Assembly (NCBI GenBank): GCA_041987205.1
Contig: JBHIWX010000001.1
Location: 49,250-113,249 of the forward strand
DNA from: BOKV01 sp041987205
GTDB lineage: Bacteria; Pseudomonadota; Alphaproteobacteria; Rhizobiales; Rhizobiaceae
Direction of reading: 5' to 3'
Length of the DNA: 64,000 bases
In this document: in pieces, positions 43,608 through 54,963 of the stretch
Layout: each line of letters begins with the position of its first letter
Position numbering within the stretch: the first letter of the stretch is position 1
Program-made: the position numbers and the translations under genes
Notes under the pieces: model-generated
The model's database searches: none
Told to the model about the DNA's origin: nothing
The model's input: only the letters and a program-made list of their open reading frames with translations

Positions 43608-44039
43608 TCAGAAGCCGCGCCTGCCGATCACGGCGCAATGGCGGCTTTGGCGGGCGAAGACGACGCTCGTGCGCCGGCCCCAGTGACGCCCGGTCACCAC
43701 GATGGCGCGCGGGTTGATGCGCGCGACGCCCGCGCGGCGAATGCCCATACGGCGCGCCTTGTGAACGGCTTCGCGTGGGCTGCAGGTGCGCGCATCGCGC
43801 CAGCCCCTGTGATGCCTGCGGTTGTCGCCACGACGCCAGTCACGGCCGCGCCGCCAGTCGCGATGGTCCCGGCGATGTTCAACCTTCACGACGCCCTTGG
43901 CACCACTTTCCCTGGCTTCCACGGTCGGGGCACCGAAGGCCTGCGTGCCTGCCGCGCTCGCGGCGCCGACACCGGTTCCGGCAATGGCAAGCGCCAGCGT
44001 GGCCGCCGCGATGCCCGTTTTGATGGTCTTGCTGATCAT
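43608..44039 (-). CDS. secreted arginine/histidine-rich protein, function unknown
   Basis: 143 residues. The signal peptide is clear (MISKTIKTGIAAATLALAIA, probable cleavage after ASA). The mature part has a repetitive basic stretch, RDHRDWRRGRDWRRGDNRRH, then TCSPREAVHKARRMGIRRAG, a C-terminal region similar in type to small exported proteins of rhizobia with a CxP-x-A-x-KA motif. The ATG follows GGAAGGAAAACG. No enzyme motif is seen. It lies alone between a terminator and the acyltransferase gene on the same strand. Confidence 0.75.
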   Translation of the reverse strand: MISKTIKTGIAAATLALAIAGTGVGAASAAGTQAFGAPTVEARESGAKGVVKVEHRRDHRDWRRGRDWRRGDNRRHHRGWRDARTCSPREAVHKARRMGIRRAGVARINPRAIVVTGRHWGRRTSVVFARQSRHCAVIGRRGF

Positions 44040-44145
44040 GACGTTTTCCTTCCTCTTCCATGGCGGAGTGACGAAGGCACAATGGCGGAGGCGGCTTGAA
44101 CCGGTACGGAACCCGTCATTCATCTCCCGTTCATCCGGCAAAACG

Positions 44146-45306
44146 TCAGCCGGACAGGCCGCGCGAGTGGGTCTGGTTGACCGCGCTTCCCGCCGAACGG
44201 GTCGTTTGGCGCGCCACGACGAGACCCGCAATCCGGTGCGTCAGCGGCCGGTCGAGCAGGTAGTGCACACAATAGCCCACCGCCAGGCAGGAGACGCAGG
44301 CGACCAGCATGTAGACAAGCGTGAAGAACTGCGGCCCGAAGATCGCCGTCAGGTCGAGCCGGTCGGCGACAAGCGACAGGCCGCCCAGCACGAAGGGATG
44401 GGTGAGATAGGTCGCATAGGACGTCTCCCCGATCTCCAGCGAAACCGGGCCGACCCGCATGTGCGCCGCACCGGGGAAGAAGGTGAAGGCCACCACCAGC
44501 AGCAGGGCCGGCACGCCGTAGAGTATGTGGCGCGAGAGATCGACCATCTCGTCGAAGGTCGGCGCGGCATAGAGCAGGGCGACGCCCAGAACGCCAAAGA
44601 AGACACAGACACCCAATGGCAGCCGAGCGCCCCTGACGAAGGCCCAGCCCAGCAGCGTGCCCGCTGCGAACTCCAGCACGATCGGCCGGCTCAGGAACTG
44701 CGCCCATGCACCTCCACTGGCGCCTCCGCCGCTCCCGCCCGTCCCGATGGCCATGCTGCCGCCGAGCCAGACCGCGACGATCATTGCGACCACCGCCGGA
44801 ATCCCGAACCGCCTCGGCAGTAGCAGGCCGAGCGCGAACAAGACGTAGAACAGCATCTCGTATTGCAGCGACCAGCCCAGCCCCAGCACCGGCCGGACCA
44901 GACCGTCGGAGGCGCGCTCATAGGGAAAGAAGAAATAGGAGGCGAGCCACTGGTGCCAGTCATTCGTTGCTGTGTCGACGCTGTCGGGCAGGAGCACGAC
45001 CACCGCGATCATCGCCGTCGTCATGATCCAGTAGAGCGGGACGATGCGCACCAGGCGCCGGCGGATAAAATCGCCCGCCGCACCGGGCCGGGCGAACATG
45101 TCCCGGCAGACATGGACCATGATGAAGCCGGAGATCACGAAGAACAGATCCACCCCGAAATCGCCGGGAAATCGCTTCTCGTCGAAATCCCGCAAATGGC
45201 CGGCAAGCAGCGAGGCGAGCTCGTGCGTGGCGTGGCTGATCACCACGGCCAGGACGGCGACACCACGCAGGAACTGGATGGTCTCCAGCCGGACAGTTGG
45301 TTTCAT
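44146..45306 (-). CDS. acyltransferase family 3 membrane protein
   Basis: 386 residues with about ten hydrophobic segments. The N-terminal motif is RLETIQFLRGVAVLAVVISHATH, with the catalytic histidine in the first membrane helix, followed by FGVDLFFVISGFIM and R(R)LVRIVPLYWI, all diagnostic of acyltransferase 3/OafA-type proteins. These acylate sugars of lipopolysaccharide, capsule or glycans. A glycine-rich loop (GTGGSGGGASGG) is inserted near residue 205. No glycan genes are adjacent, so its target is unknown. Confidence 0.9.
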   Translation of the reverse strand: MKPTVRLETIQFLRGVAVLAVVISHATHELASLLAGHLRDFDEKRFPGDFGVDLFFVISGFIMVHVCRDMFARPGAAGDFIRRRLVRIVPLYWIMTTAMIAVVVLLPDSVDTATNDWHQWLASYFFFPYERASDGLVRPVLGLGWSLQYEMLFYVLFALGLLLPRRFGIPAVVAMIVAVWLGGSMAIGTGGSGGGASGGAWAQFLSRPIVLEFAAGTLLGWAFVRGARLPLGVCVFFGVLGVALLYAAPTFDEMVDLSRHILYGVPALLLVVAFTFFPGAAHMRVGPVSLEIGETSYATYLTHPFVLGGLSLVADRLDLTAIFGPQFFTLVYMLVACVSCLAVGYCVHYLLDRPLTHRIAGLVVARQTTRSAGSAVNQTHSRGLSG

Positions 45307-45601
45307 GACCTTGTTCCAGGCAACGCCCGTCGAACCGTATCTTGTCCGATCGCGCAACGTGCCGCCCTTGACCCGACAGAAAACCACCAAATTCTTAAGG
45401 ACTCCTCGCCGCGATCTCCGAAAGTCGGGGGTATTTCCGCATTTTCAGCGGGTTTTCCTGCGTCGAAGGAGGTTTGGAGAAGTCACGAGCGAGATGTCCG
45501 CAGCATGCGCGCACCCGCTTGCCGGGAGGCGACAAGCCGGTCGAGTTCGGGCATGATCGCAATTGTCGGCGGAGGGTCGGAGGCCGGCACGGGGAGGAGA
45601 C

Positions 45602-47731
45602 ATGAAGCGATCGACGGATGCGACACCGCTGTTTGCGCTTGAGGCGGTGGCGCTCGACACCGAAACGACCGGGCTCGACCCCGTCAGCGCGCGCATCGTC
45701 CAGCTGGGCTCCGTTCACATTTCGGGCAGGGAACTCGTCGCCGCCTCCGCGCTTGAACAGGTCGTCAATCCCGACATCGAGGTTCCGGCCTTCTCGACCG
45801 CCGTGCACGGCATCACGCAGGAAATGGCATCCGCCGCGCCGCGCCTGAAGGACGTCTGGCCGGCCTTCATGAAGGCGATCGAGGGCCGCGTCGCAATCGG
45901 CCATTCCATCGGCTTCGACCTTGCCATCCTGTCTGCCGAGGCAAGGCGCCACCGCCTCGCCTTTTCGCCGCCGCGTTCGTTGTGCATCCGCATGCTCGCC
46001 CAGCTCGTGGCACCGACGCTGGCCGACCATTCGCTCGACGCGCTGGCTTCCTGGCTCGGCATCGAAATCCACGGACGTCACAGCGCGCTGGGCGATTCGG
46101 AAGCCGCCGGCGCCGTCTTCCTCGCACTGGTGCCTAAACTCGAGGCCGCCGGCATGCGCACCCTGGCCGAGGTCGAGCGTGCCTGCCAGCGGCTGAAGCC
46201 AGAGATCGACCGGCAGGAAGAGGCCGGCTGGATCGCACCGGCAGGCGAAGCGGCGAAGGCGCGCGCCAATGCCTTTTCCGCCCGCCTCGACACCTTTCCC
46301 TATCGTCACACCGTGGGCGAGATCATGTCGAGCCCGGTCGCCGTTGTCGCTCCAGACACGACGCTGAAGGCCGCCATGGACCGGATGGCCGCCGAGGCCA
46401 TCTCGTCCGTCTTCGTCGCGTCACCGGCACGGGGCGGCGAGGACGTCTCCGCCTACGCGATCCTGACCGAGCGCGACATCATGCGCAAAATCTCCGCCGT
46501 CGGCGCCGACGCGCTCGACATGCCAGTCGGCGAGATCGCATCCAGCCCCGTCCGCACCGTGCGCGAGGGCGCCTTCGTCTATCGCGCGGTCGGCCGCATG
46601 GCGCGCCTCAAATACCGCCATCTCGGCGTGCGCTCGCAATACAACCGGCTGGTCGGCATCGTCTCGGCCCGCGATCTCCTGAAACTGCGCTCCGATCCCG
46701 CGATCGCGCTGGACGACGCCATCGAGGAGGCCCGGTCGTCGCGCGACCTCGCCGTCGCATGGTCGAGCCTGCCGGGCGTGGTCTCCTCGCTGATCGGCGA
46801 GGACGTCGACGCTGCGATCGTCTGCCGCATCGTGTCGGAGGAAATCCGGGCCATGACGCGCCGGGCAACGGAGCTTGCCGAAGCCTCCATGATCGATGAG
46901 GGGCTGGGCGCGCCGCCCGTACCCTATGCCGTCATGGTGCTGGGTTCCGGCGGCAGGGGCGAGAGCATGCTGGTGCCCGATCAGGACAACGCCATCGTGT
47001 TCGCCGAGGGAGAGCCGGACGGTGCCAACGACCGCTGGTTCGCCGAGCTCGGCACACGGCTTGCCGCCATTCTGGATGAGGCCGGCATTCCACTGTGCAA
47101 GGGCGGCGTCATGGCGAAGAACCCGCAATGGCGCGGCTCGACCGCCACCTGGACAGCGCGCGTCGACGAATGGGTCCGGCGCTCGCGCCCGCAGGACCTG
47201 CTCAACGTCGACATCTTCTTCGACGCCATGCCGGTCGCAGGCCAGTTGCAGCTCGGCGACGCCTTGTTCGCTCAGGCCTACGAGCGCGGCCACCAGTCGG
47301 TCGATTTCGCCAAGCTGCTCGGCGAGTCGCTGGCCTCGGTGCCCAATCCCTTTTCGCTGTTCGGTGCCATCAAGGGCGATGGCAACCGTCTCGATCTGAA
47401 GCTGCACGCCCTGTTCCCGGTCGCAGCCTTCGCCCGCACGCTCGCCATCCGCCACGACATTCAGGAACGTTCGACGCGCGCCCGTATCGAGGCGCTGATC
47501 GAGCGCGACATCGGCCCGGAAGGCCAGCTCGGCGATCTCATTGCAGCCCATGCGCTGTGCATGAGCCTGGTGCTCGAAAGTCAGGGTCGCGACATCGCCG
47601 CCGGCAGGAAGGCGACCAATTTCATCGACCTCGCCGCCCTGTCCAGAAGCCGGAAGAAAGATCTCGCTGCCGCGCTGCGCGCGGTGCAGGCCGTGCCGAC
47701 GCTGGTGCGCGATCTGATGTTCGCGCACTGA
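45602..47731 (+). CDS. DnaQ-like exonuclease, CBS pair, DUF294 nucleotidyltransferase fusion
   Basis: 709 residues in four parts. The exonuclease domain (about 10-180) has DTETTGLD, HSIGFDLAIL and HSALGDSEA, the DEDDh set. The CBS pair (about 235-370) has TVGEIMSSPVAVVAPDTTLK and MPVGEIASSPVRTV. The GlnD-like DUF294 nucleotidyltransferase (about 400-560) has GSGGRGESMLVPDQDN with the DxD metal pair. A helical DUF294_C domain ends the protein. The likely theme is nucleotide-sensing control of a nuclease or transferase reaction. The ATG at 45602 follows GGGGAGGAGAC. It converges with the LuxR gene, leaving 15 bp. Confidence 0.88.
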   Translation: MKRSTDATPLFALEAVALDTETTGLDPVSARIVQLGSVHISGRELVAASALEQVVNPDIEVPAFSTAVHGITQEMASAAPRLKDVWPAFMKAIEGRVAIGHSIGFDLAILSAEARRHRLAFSPPRSLCIRMLAQLVAPTLADHSLDALASWLGIEIHGRHSALGDSEAAGAVFLALVPKLEAAGMRTLAEVERACQRLKPEIDRQEEAGWIAPAGEAAKARANAFSARLDTFPYRHTVGEIMSSPVAVVAPDTTLKAAMDRMAAEAISSVFVASPARGGEDVSAYAILTERDIMRKISAVGADALDMPVGEIASSPVRTVREGAFVYRAVGRMARLKYRHLGVRSQYNRLVGIVSARDLLKLRSDPAIALDDAIEEARSSRDLAVAWSSLPGVVSSLIGEDVDAAIVCRIVSEEIRAMTRRATELAEASMIDEGLGAPPVPYAVMVLGSGGRGESMLVPDQDNAIVFAEGEPDGANDRWFAELGTRLAAILDEAGIPLCKGGVMAKNPQWRGSTATWTARVDEWVRRSRPQDLLNVDIFFDAMPVAGQLQLGDALFAQAYERGHQSVDFAKLLGESLASVPNPFSLFGAIKGDGNRLDLKLHALFPVAAFARTLAIRHDIQERSTRARIEALIERDIGPEGQLGDLIAAHALCMSLVLESQGRDIAAGRKATNFIDLAALSRSRKKDLAAALRAVQAVPTLVRDLMFAH

Positions 47732-47746
47732 AAGCCGGCGAATGCC

Positions 47747-48469
47747 TTACGGATTGATCAGCCTGAGCCGGGTCGCCTGGTAGACGGCCTGCGCGATGGT
47801 CGCACAGCCGAGCTTCTGGCGCGCCGATTTCAGATAGTCGCGCACAGTGTATTCGGAGATCTCGAGGATCGCGGCGATCGTGTTGGCGTCCTTGCCCTGC
47901 GTCGTCCATGACAGGCATTCGAGTTCGCGGGGGCTGAGCGAGGGAATGTTCTCGCCCTTGTAGAGTTCAACGAGCGCGCGCCGGTGGAACAATTGCCCTA
48001 GCTCCTGCAGGGTGAAATCGAGCCATTGGATGCGCTCGGCCCAGTCCTGCGGATCGTCCTGCCCGGTAACCGTGAACGCCGCCCGGCGCCCCGAGCGATC
48101 GATGATCGGGATCGTATAACCGCAATTGCCGATGCCGTGCTTTTCGGCGTCGGCGAAGAATTCCTTCTGCTCGGGCGTGGTGACCTCCAGATCGCTCCAC
48201 AGAAACGGTTTCCTGGCGGTGAAGCCTTCCGACACCACCGGGTCGATCAGGTAATAGGTCTTGTGCAGGTAATGCCCGATCCATTCGGAGGGATAGGTGG
48301 ATTTCAGATAGGGAAGGTCGATCTTCAGATTGACGTTCTGCGCCAGATGGTAGACCGCATGCGCGAAATCGAGCCGATTGCAGACCAGTTCCAGGCCGCG
48401 TTCGATCGCCGGCTCGTCGATGATCGCGAGCAGGACTTCACTGTTTGCAGGTGCCACCCCATCCGACAT
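47747..48469 (-). CDS. solo LuxR-type regulator with autoinducer-binding domain
   Basis: 240 residues. The N-terminal autoinducer-binding-type domain (about 25-170) includes YPSEWIGHYLHKTYYLIDPV and WSDLEV, with the Trp/Tyr/Asp positions typical of acyl-homoserine-lactone receptors. The GerE HTH is at about 175-235 (LSPRELECLSWTTQGKDANT, then IAAILEISEYTVRDYLKSAR). The ATG at 48469 follows AAGAGGCG. No luxI is in the window, so it may sense an outside signal or a signal made elsewhere in the genome. Confidence 0.87.
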   Translation of the reverse strand: MSDGVAPANSEVLLAIIDEPAIERGLELVCNRLDFAHAVYHLAQNVNLKIDLPYLKSTYPSEWIGHYLHKTYYLIDPVVSEGFTARKPFLWSDLEVTTPEQKEFFADAEKHGIGNCGYTIPIIDRSGRRAAFTVTGQDDPQDWAERIQWLDFTLQELGQLFHRRALVELYKGENIPSLSPRELECLSWTTQGKDANTIAAILEISEYTVRDYLKSARQKLGCATIAQAVYQATRLRLINP

Positions 48470-48824
48470 TGTCGCCTCTTGCGACACGTCCCGTGATCGG
48501 CGCCAATCTTCGACCGGAATGGCGAGTGCGAGCGACCTTGTGCCGGCCAATCGCGTGAAAACACACCGAAAACGGTCCGCCCCAAAACATGACTGGACCA
48601 ATCAGGTAATAGTAGTCGCTAACCCGCCGGCAACGCAAGCAGACCCGATCCACGACAATCGAACGCAGGGAAAAGACAACCCTGCGCCCTGCCCTTGCAG
48701 GATGCTATCTGTGCACCACCTGTGGACCATTGACACCAATGCGCCTAAACGCCCAAGTCCGGCTTTGTATCGCCACGGTCTTGCACCTATTGTATGGACC
48801 GCAACAGACGGCAAGTAATCCCAG

Positions 48825-50822
48825 ATGCGCTTCCCCCCATCCTTCCTCGACGAGATCAGGGAGCGGCTTCCGATTTCGGAAGTCGTGGGCACGCATGTGA
48901 CCTGGGACAAGCGCAAGACCAACGCATCGCGCGGCGATTACTGGGCGTGCTGCCCCTTCCATGGCGAGAAAACGCCGAGCTTTCACTGCGAAAACCGCAA
49001 GGGCCGCTACCATTGCTTCGGTTGCGGCGTTTCTGGCGACCATTTCCGCTTCCTGACCGAGCTCGAGGGCGTGTCCTTCCCCGAGGCCGTCGAGCGGCTC
49101 TCCGCCCAGGCCGGCCTGCCCATGCCGGTCATGGACAAGCGCGAGATGGAACGCGAGCAGAAGCGCGCCACACTGTTCGACGTCATGGAGATGGCGTCCT
49201 CCTTCTTCGAAGCGCAATTGCAGGAGCCGGCGGGTGCCAAGGCGCGGGCCTATCTGCGCGAACGCGGCCTTTCCGCCGAAACCCAGAAGCGCTTTCGCAT
49301 CGGCTATGCCCCGGATGGTCGCAACGCGCTGAAGGAATTCCTCGCCGGCAAGGGTGTCACCAAGGAGCAGATCGAGGCCTGCGGCCTGGTCCGCCACGGC
49401 CCCGACATTCCCGTTTCCTATGACTGGTTCCGCGACCGGGTGATGTTCCCGATCCCGGATTCGCGTGGCCGCGTCATTGCCTTCGGCGGACGCGCATTGC
49501 GCGCCGACGTACCGGCGAAATACATGAACTCGCCGGAGACCGAGCTCTTCCACAAGGGCAACGTACTCTACAATTTCGCCCGCGCGCGGAAATCAGCGCA
49601 TGAGAAGAGCACGGTCATCGCCACCGAAGGCTATACCGACGTCATTGCGCTCGATGCCGCCGGCTTCGAGAACGCGGTCGCCCCGCTCGGCACGGCCCTG
49701 ACCGAAAACCAGCTCGAACTGCTCTGGCGCATGGCACCCGAACCGACCCTGTGCTTCGATGGAGACGAGGCCGGCCTGAAAGCGGCGTGGCGCGCCATCG
49801 ACCTCGCCCTGCCGGCGCTCAGGCCCGGCCGCTCGGTGCGCTTCGCCCTGCTGCCCGAGGGCAATGATCCCGACGACCTGATCCGTCGCGAAGGCGCCGG
49901 CACCATGCGCTCCGTCCTCGACGAGGCCCTGCCCCTTGCCGAGATGATGTGGCGCCGCGAGACGGCGTCCGGCATGTTCGAGACGCCGGAAAAGCGCGCC
50001 GCGCTGGAAGCACGCATGCGCGAGGTGACCGCCACGATCCGCGACGAGAGCGTGCGGCGCCATTACATGCAGGACATGGGCGAACGCCTGGCCGGATTCT
50101 TCGCCGGCTCGCACGCCCGCGCGGGTCGCGGCGAAGGCTATGGCGAGCGCCCCGACCGACGCCAGCGCGGCAACGAACCGTGGCGGCGCGGCAATCAGGG
50201 CGGCTTCGGCCAGTCGGGCTTCATGCGCAGCGGCCCCGCCGGCCAGTCCCGCCTGGCGCTAAGCCCCTCGCTGCTGAACTCCTCGCTGGTCAAGCGCGGC
50301 TCCAGCCGCATTCCCCTGCGCGAGGCGGCCCTCGTCATGAGCGTGGTCCATCATCCGGCGATCCTCGCTGTCCTGTTCGACGACTTCGCCAGTCTGACCC
50401 TGACCGCCGGCACCGCATCGCAATTGCAGCGCGCCGTGATCGACTGTTTCGCCGAATGGGACGGCGAGGTCCCCGAAGACGCCGCCCGGATGCTGGCCGG
50501 AACGCTCGAAAGCGCCGGCCTTGCCGAGACGATCGCCACGCTCGACCGGCAATTGCGCGACAATCGCCTGTGGCAGGCCCTGCCGGAAGCCGGCTTCGAG
50601 GACGCGCTCGACGGATGGCGGCAGGCGCACGCCTTGCACATGCGCACGCACACCCTACATAGGGAACTCAAGGCCGCAGAGGGCGCGCTGGCCGAAGAGG
50701 ACAGCGAGCGAAATTTCGAGCGTCTTGTACAAATTCGCCGTGAAATCGCACGCACCGATACGGTCGAAGCGCTGATCGAGGGCTTCGGAATGTCATCCGG
50801 CAGGCCGGCCCGATCGTTCTGA
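48825..50822 (+). CDS. dnaG: DNA primase DnaG
   Basis: 665 residues. The zinc-binding domain has CPFHGEKTPSF and YHCFGCG (about 41-70). The TOPRIM catalytic core has VIATEGYTDVIAL (about 265-277) and CFDGDEAG (about 311-318) with the metal-binding acids. A glycine/arginine-rich linker (about 425-460) precedes the C-terminal DnaB-interacting helicase-binding domain. DnaG makes RNA primers for replication. It is followed by rpoD, the common core macromolecular-synthesis order in alphaproteobacteria. Confidence 0.97.
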   Translation: MRFPPSFLDEIRERLPISEVVGTHVTWDKRKTNASRGDYWACCPFHGEKTPSFHCENRKGRYHCFGCGVSGDHFRFLTELEGVSFPEAVERLSAQAGLPMPVMDKREMEREQKRATLFDVMEMASSFFEAQLQEPAGAKARAYLRERGLSAETQKRFRIGYAPDGRNALKEFLAGKGVTKEQIEACGLVRHGPDIPVSYDWFRDRVMFPIPDSRGRVIAFGGRALRADVPAKYMNSPETELFHKGNVLYNFARARKSAHEKSTVIATEGYTDVIALDAAGFENAVAPLGTALTENQLELLWRMAPEPTLCFDGDEAGLKAAWRAIDLALPALRPGRSVRFALLPEGNDPDDLIRREGAGTMRSVLDEALPLAEMMWRRETASGMFETPEKRAALEARMREVTATIRDESVRRHYMQDMGERLAGFFAGSHARAGRGEGYGERPDRRQRGNEPWRRGNQGGFGQSGFMRSGPAGQSRLALSPSLLNSSLVKRGSSRIPLREAALVMSVVHHPAILAVLFDDFASLTLTAGTASQLQRAVIDCFAEWDGEVPEDAARMLAGTLESAGLAETIATLDRQLRDNRLWQALPEAGFEDALDGWRQAHALHMRTHTLHRELKAAEGALAEEDSERNFERLVQIRREIARTDTVEALIEGFGMSSGRPARSF

Positions 50823-51363
50823 AACGCCGGGCCGACAGGCCGGCAAGGCCATTTTTTGGCTTGACGAAACCGGGGCAACCCGGAATCAACATGAGACTTC
50901 CAACTGCAGAAGGCCGCAAGCGGCCGCATGGATGGGGAAAAACAACAGGATCGGTCCGGTTGGAGCTTCAGGCCGGAACAATCTTCGCCAGGTACTTCGT
51001 CAGGCCCAAACGGGCACTTGACCGGGACAGCGGGATTGATGGTTAATCACGGTTTAACCCGATGGGCCTAGACCGGGGCAACGAATCGCCAGGTGATTCG
51101 CACGCAACTGATTCGCGCATTCGGCCGAATCGGGCGATGTAGGAGGCAGAATCAATTCCGGGCAAGGTGGAACAGGTCTATCCTTGCGGAATTGCGCTAG
51201 AATGAAGGCTGGGAGCAGGCCATCGGTTTCGCGAAACGATGGAATGCCACGCCAGACAGGTTTGACATCGGACGGCACTTCGCATTCGGGACCGGCATTA
51301 TCGAACATGTTGTGGTAACGAAGTGAAGCGGCACCGCCAAACGCACACAGGAAATCGCTCTCT
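50823..51363. other. 541-bp intergenic region upstream of rpoD
   Basis: It separates dnaG from rpoD. A TTGACGAAA-like -35 element occurs near 50861 but no convincing -10 can be assigned. The short frame at 50861-51046 is not supported as a gene. The length leaves room for rpoD's own promoter(s). Confidence 0.5.
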
Positions 51364-53481
<2,118 letters not shown>

Positions 53482-53506
53482 TCGGCTAAAAAACAGCATA
53501 CCAGGC

Positions 53507-53535
53507 AAAAAACCCGGCCAATGGCCGGGTTTTTT
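53507..53535. terminator. bidirectional rho-independent terminator after rpoD
   Basis: CCCGGCCA-AT-GGCCGGG (53513-53529) is flanked by AAAAAA on one side and TTTTTT on the other, so it can serve both rpoD and the convergent gene at 53617. Confidence 0.88.
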
Positions 53536-53616
53536 CTGAGCTCTACGAAAACTCAATCGTCCTGGTAAGCCTTGATTGCAGAGGCCATAATATGGACCTT
53601 TGTTCGATCTGCTCGC

Positions 53617-54231
53617 TTACGCTTTAGGATTGTGGATGGGCACTCGGTTGGCTGGGGGGAAATTGAAGTCCGGATCAAAGCCTTCCAGATAGGGATTCTG
53701 TTTCAAGGCCTCCTCAACCATCTTCTCAGTCATGGTATAGGCCCCACGAAGCCCTTCAACACTGAAGACATATCCGGCCTCTTTCCAGACACTGATCCAG
53801 CTCCGCAACGTGGAATCCTCAGGTTTACTCATCGTTCCGTGCGCGTTATTCATTGCATTGTTGTAGTAATATCTTGCATTGTTGAACTTTATTATACCTC
53901 CAGATTGAATAATGAAATATTGAAACAAGTCTTGTGCAGAAGATTTCTTGAGTTTACCATTGCTAATAGCCGAATCATCCAACTTCAGCGCTTCCAGTTC
54001 GGAAACGTTTTCAGGCTTCTTTGCCCGCTTGATGAGTTCACTGAGTGGCAACAGGAGTTTGTCGTTTAACAAAGGATTAACAACTTCCTCGGTATCTTTG
54101 CTATCGAGGGGTGTCTTGGTACGGCGCGCAAGGAACGCACTCACGGCATCCAGCTCCTTGGCGGATGCGCGGTCGAGCCACGTTATAACGTCGGCCAGTT
54201 CGAAAGTACTGTTTTGCGCGTTGTCGTTCAT
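53617..54231 (-). CDS. hypothetical protein in an AT-rich patch
   Basis: 204 residues, not recognised. The N-terminus is helical (ELADVITWLDRASAKELDAV, then SAFLARRTKTP), the middle is lysine-rich, and the C-terminal half has FIIQSGGIIKFNNARYYYNN and a SWISVWKEAGYVFSVEGLRG segment that resembles a small winged helix. No signal peptide or membrane helix. The base composition is clearly more AT-rich than dnaG-rpoD, suggesting transfer. Upstream lie tandem TCAGGAC-type repeats that could be its operator. It could be a DNA-binding regulator, but that is a guess. Confidence 0.7.
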   Translation of the reverse strand: MNDNAQNSTFELADVITWLDRASAKELDAVSAFLARRTKTPLDSKDTEEVVNPLLNDKLLLPLSELIKRAKKPENVSELEALKLDDSAISNGKLKKSSAQDLFQYFIIQSGGIIKFNNARYYYNNAMNNAHGTMSKPEDSTLRSWISVWKEAGYVFSVEGLRGAYTMTEKMVEEALKQNPYLEGFDPDFNFPPANRVPIHNPKA

Positions 54232-54582
54232 TGTCCCCAGTCCCGCTCGTCTCAGGACGTTTCAGGACAATTACGTTCATGACAAGGTTGCATGTCAAGT
54301 TTCTTGCGATTTTGGAGTGTGAGAGACCGTGTCCGCAGGGTTCAGGACATTCCAAGACGTGACGAGATGTGTTTCGCTACAATTTATTCAGTTTTTTCAA
54401 TGAATTAAAGAGAGAAGTTTTATGCTGGCATATCCCAGGCCAAGTTAATTTGGGATATCTTCAGGCATTACAAGAATGAACATTGGCCAAGCTCTTCAAA
54501 CCTGACTCGCCCATTTTTAACTGGCGCAAATATCAGAAAAAACCATTTCTTTTCAATGTCTTGAATAGCGCAAACTGTCGAC
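54232..54582. other. 351-bp AT-rich gap with TCAGGAC repeats
   Basis: TCAGGAC at 54252 and 54262 and again at 54342, with CCAAGAC at 54352, forms two pairs each with 10-bp spacing. The rest is AT-rich and has no supported gene. Confidence 0.5.
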
Positions 54583-54873
54583 ATGAACAGCTTCAACAGG
54601 AGTTTGTTAACCATGTTGGCAATTATTCTCGTCTTGTCGCTAATCTTAATATTCTGGTCAGCATTTCTAGCATGCGTAATCCTTTTCTCCATGCATTCGA
54701 CCGGTGACCAGGATGTGCGCATTGCGGCGATAGATGCCGTTGTGCGCTTGGCGAGATGGCTGATCCTGGCTATGGCCCTCGCATGCGCCACTCAAGGAGC
54801 ACTTCCTCAAACGTTCCTGCAAGCACTTGCACCGATCGTTGGAAACAATGAAAAATCTTCTGAGAGCAAATAG
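54583..54873 (+). CDS. possible small membrane protein
   Basis: 96 residues with two probable membrane segments: LLTMLAIILVLSLILIFWSA (about 8-27, running on to about 40) and LARWLILAMALACAT (about 56-70). No family recognised and no strong ribosome-binding site before the ATG. It lies in the same AT-rich patch as the hypothetical gene at 53617, upstream of the methyltransferase. It may be real or chance. Confidence 0.35.
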   Translation: MNSFNRSLLTMLAIILVLSLILIFWSAFLACVILFSMHSTGDQDVRIAAIDAVVRLARWLILAMALACATQGALPQTFLQALAPIVGNNEKSSESK

Positions 54874-54963
54874 GATAGGTAGTTTAGCCGCGAGCGAACG
54901 CACCTTGGATACGCCGGCACCTTGAACGCTGCTGGCAGCGGAGGCCTCCTTCCTTTGGAAACA

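Noticed and set aside
50861..51046. Possible small gene between dnaG and rpoD
   Set aside because: No ribosome-binding site or motif and poor codon pattern; more likely leader or promoter DNA.
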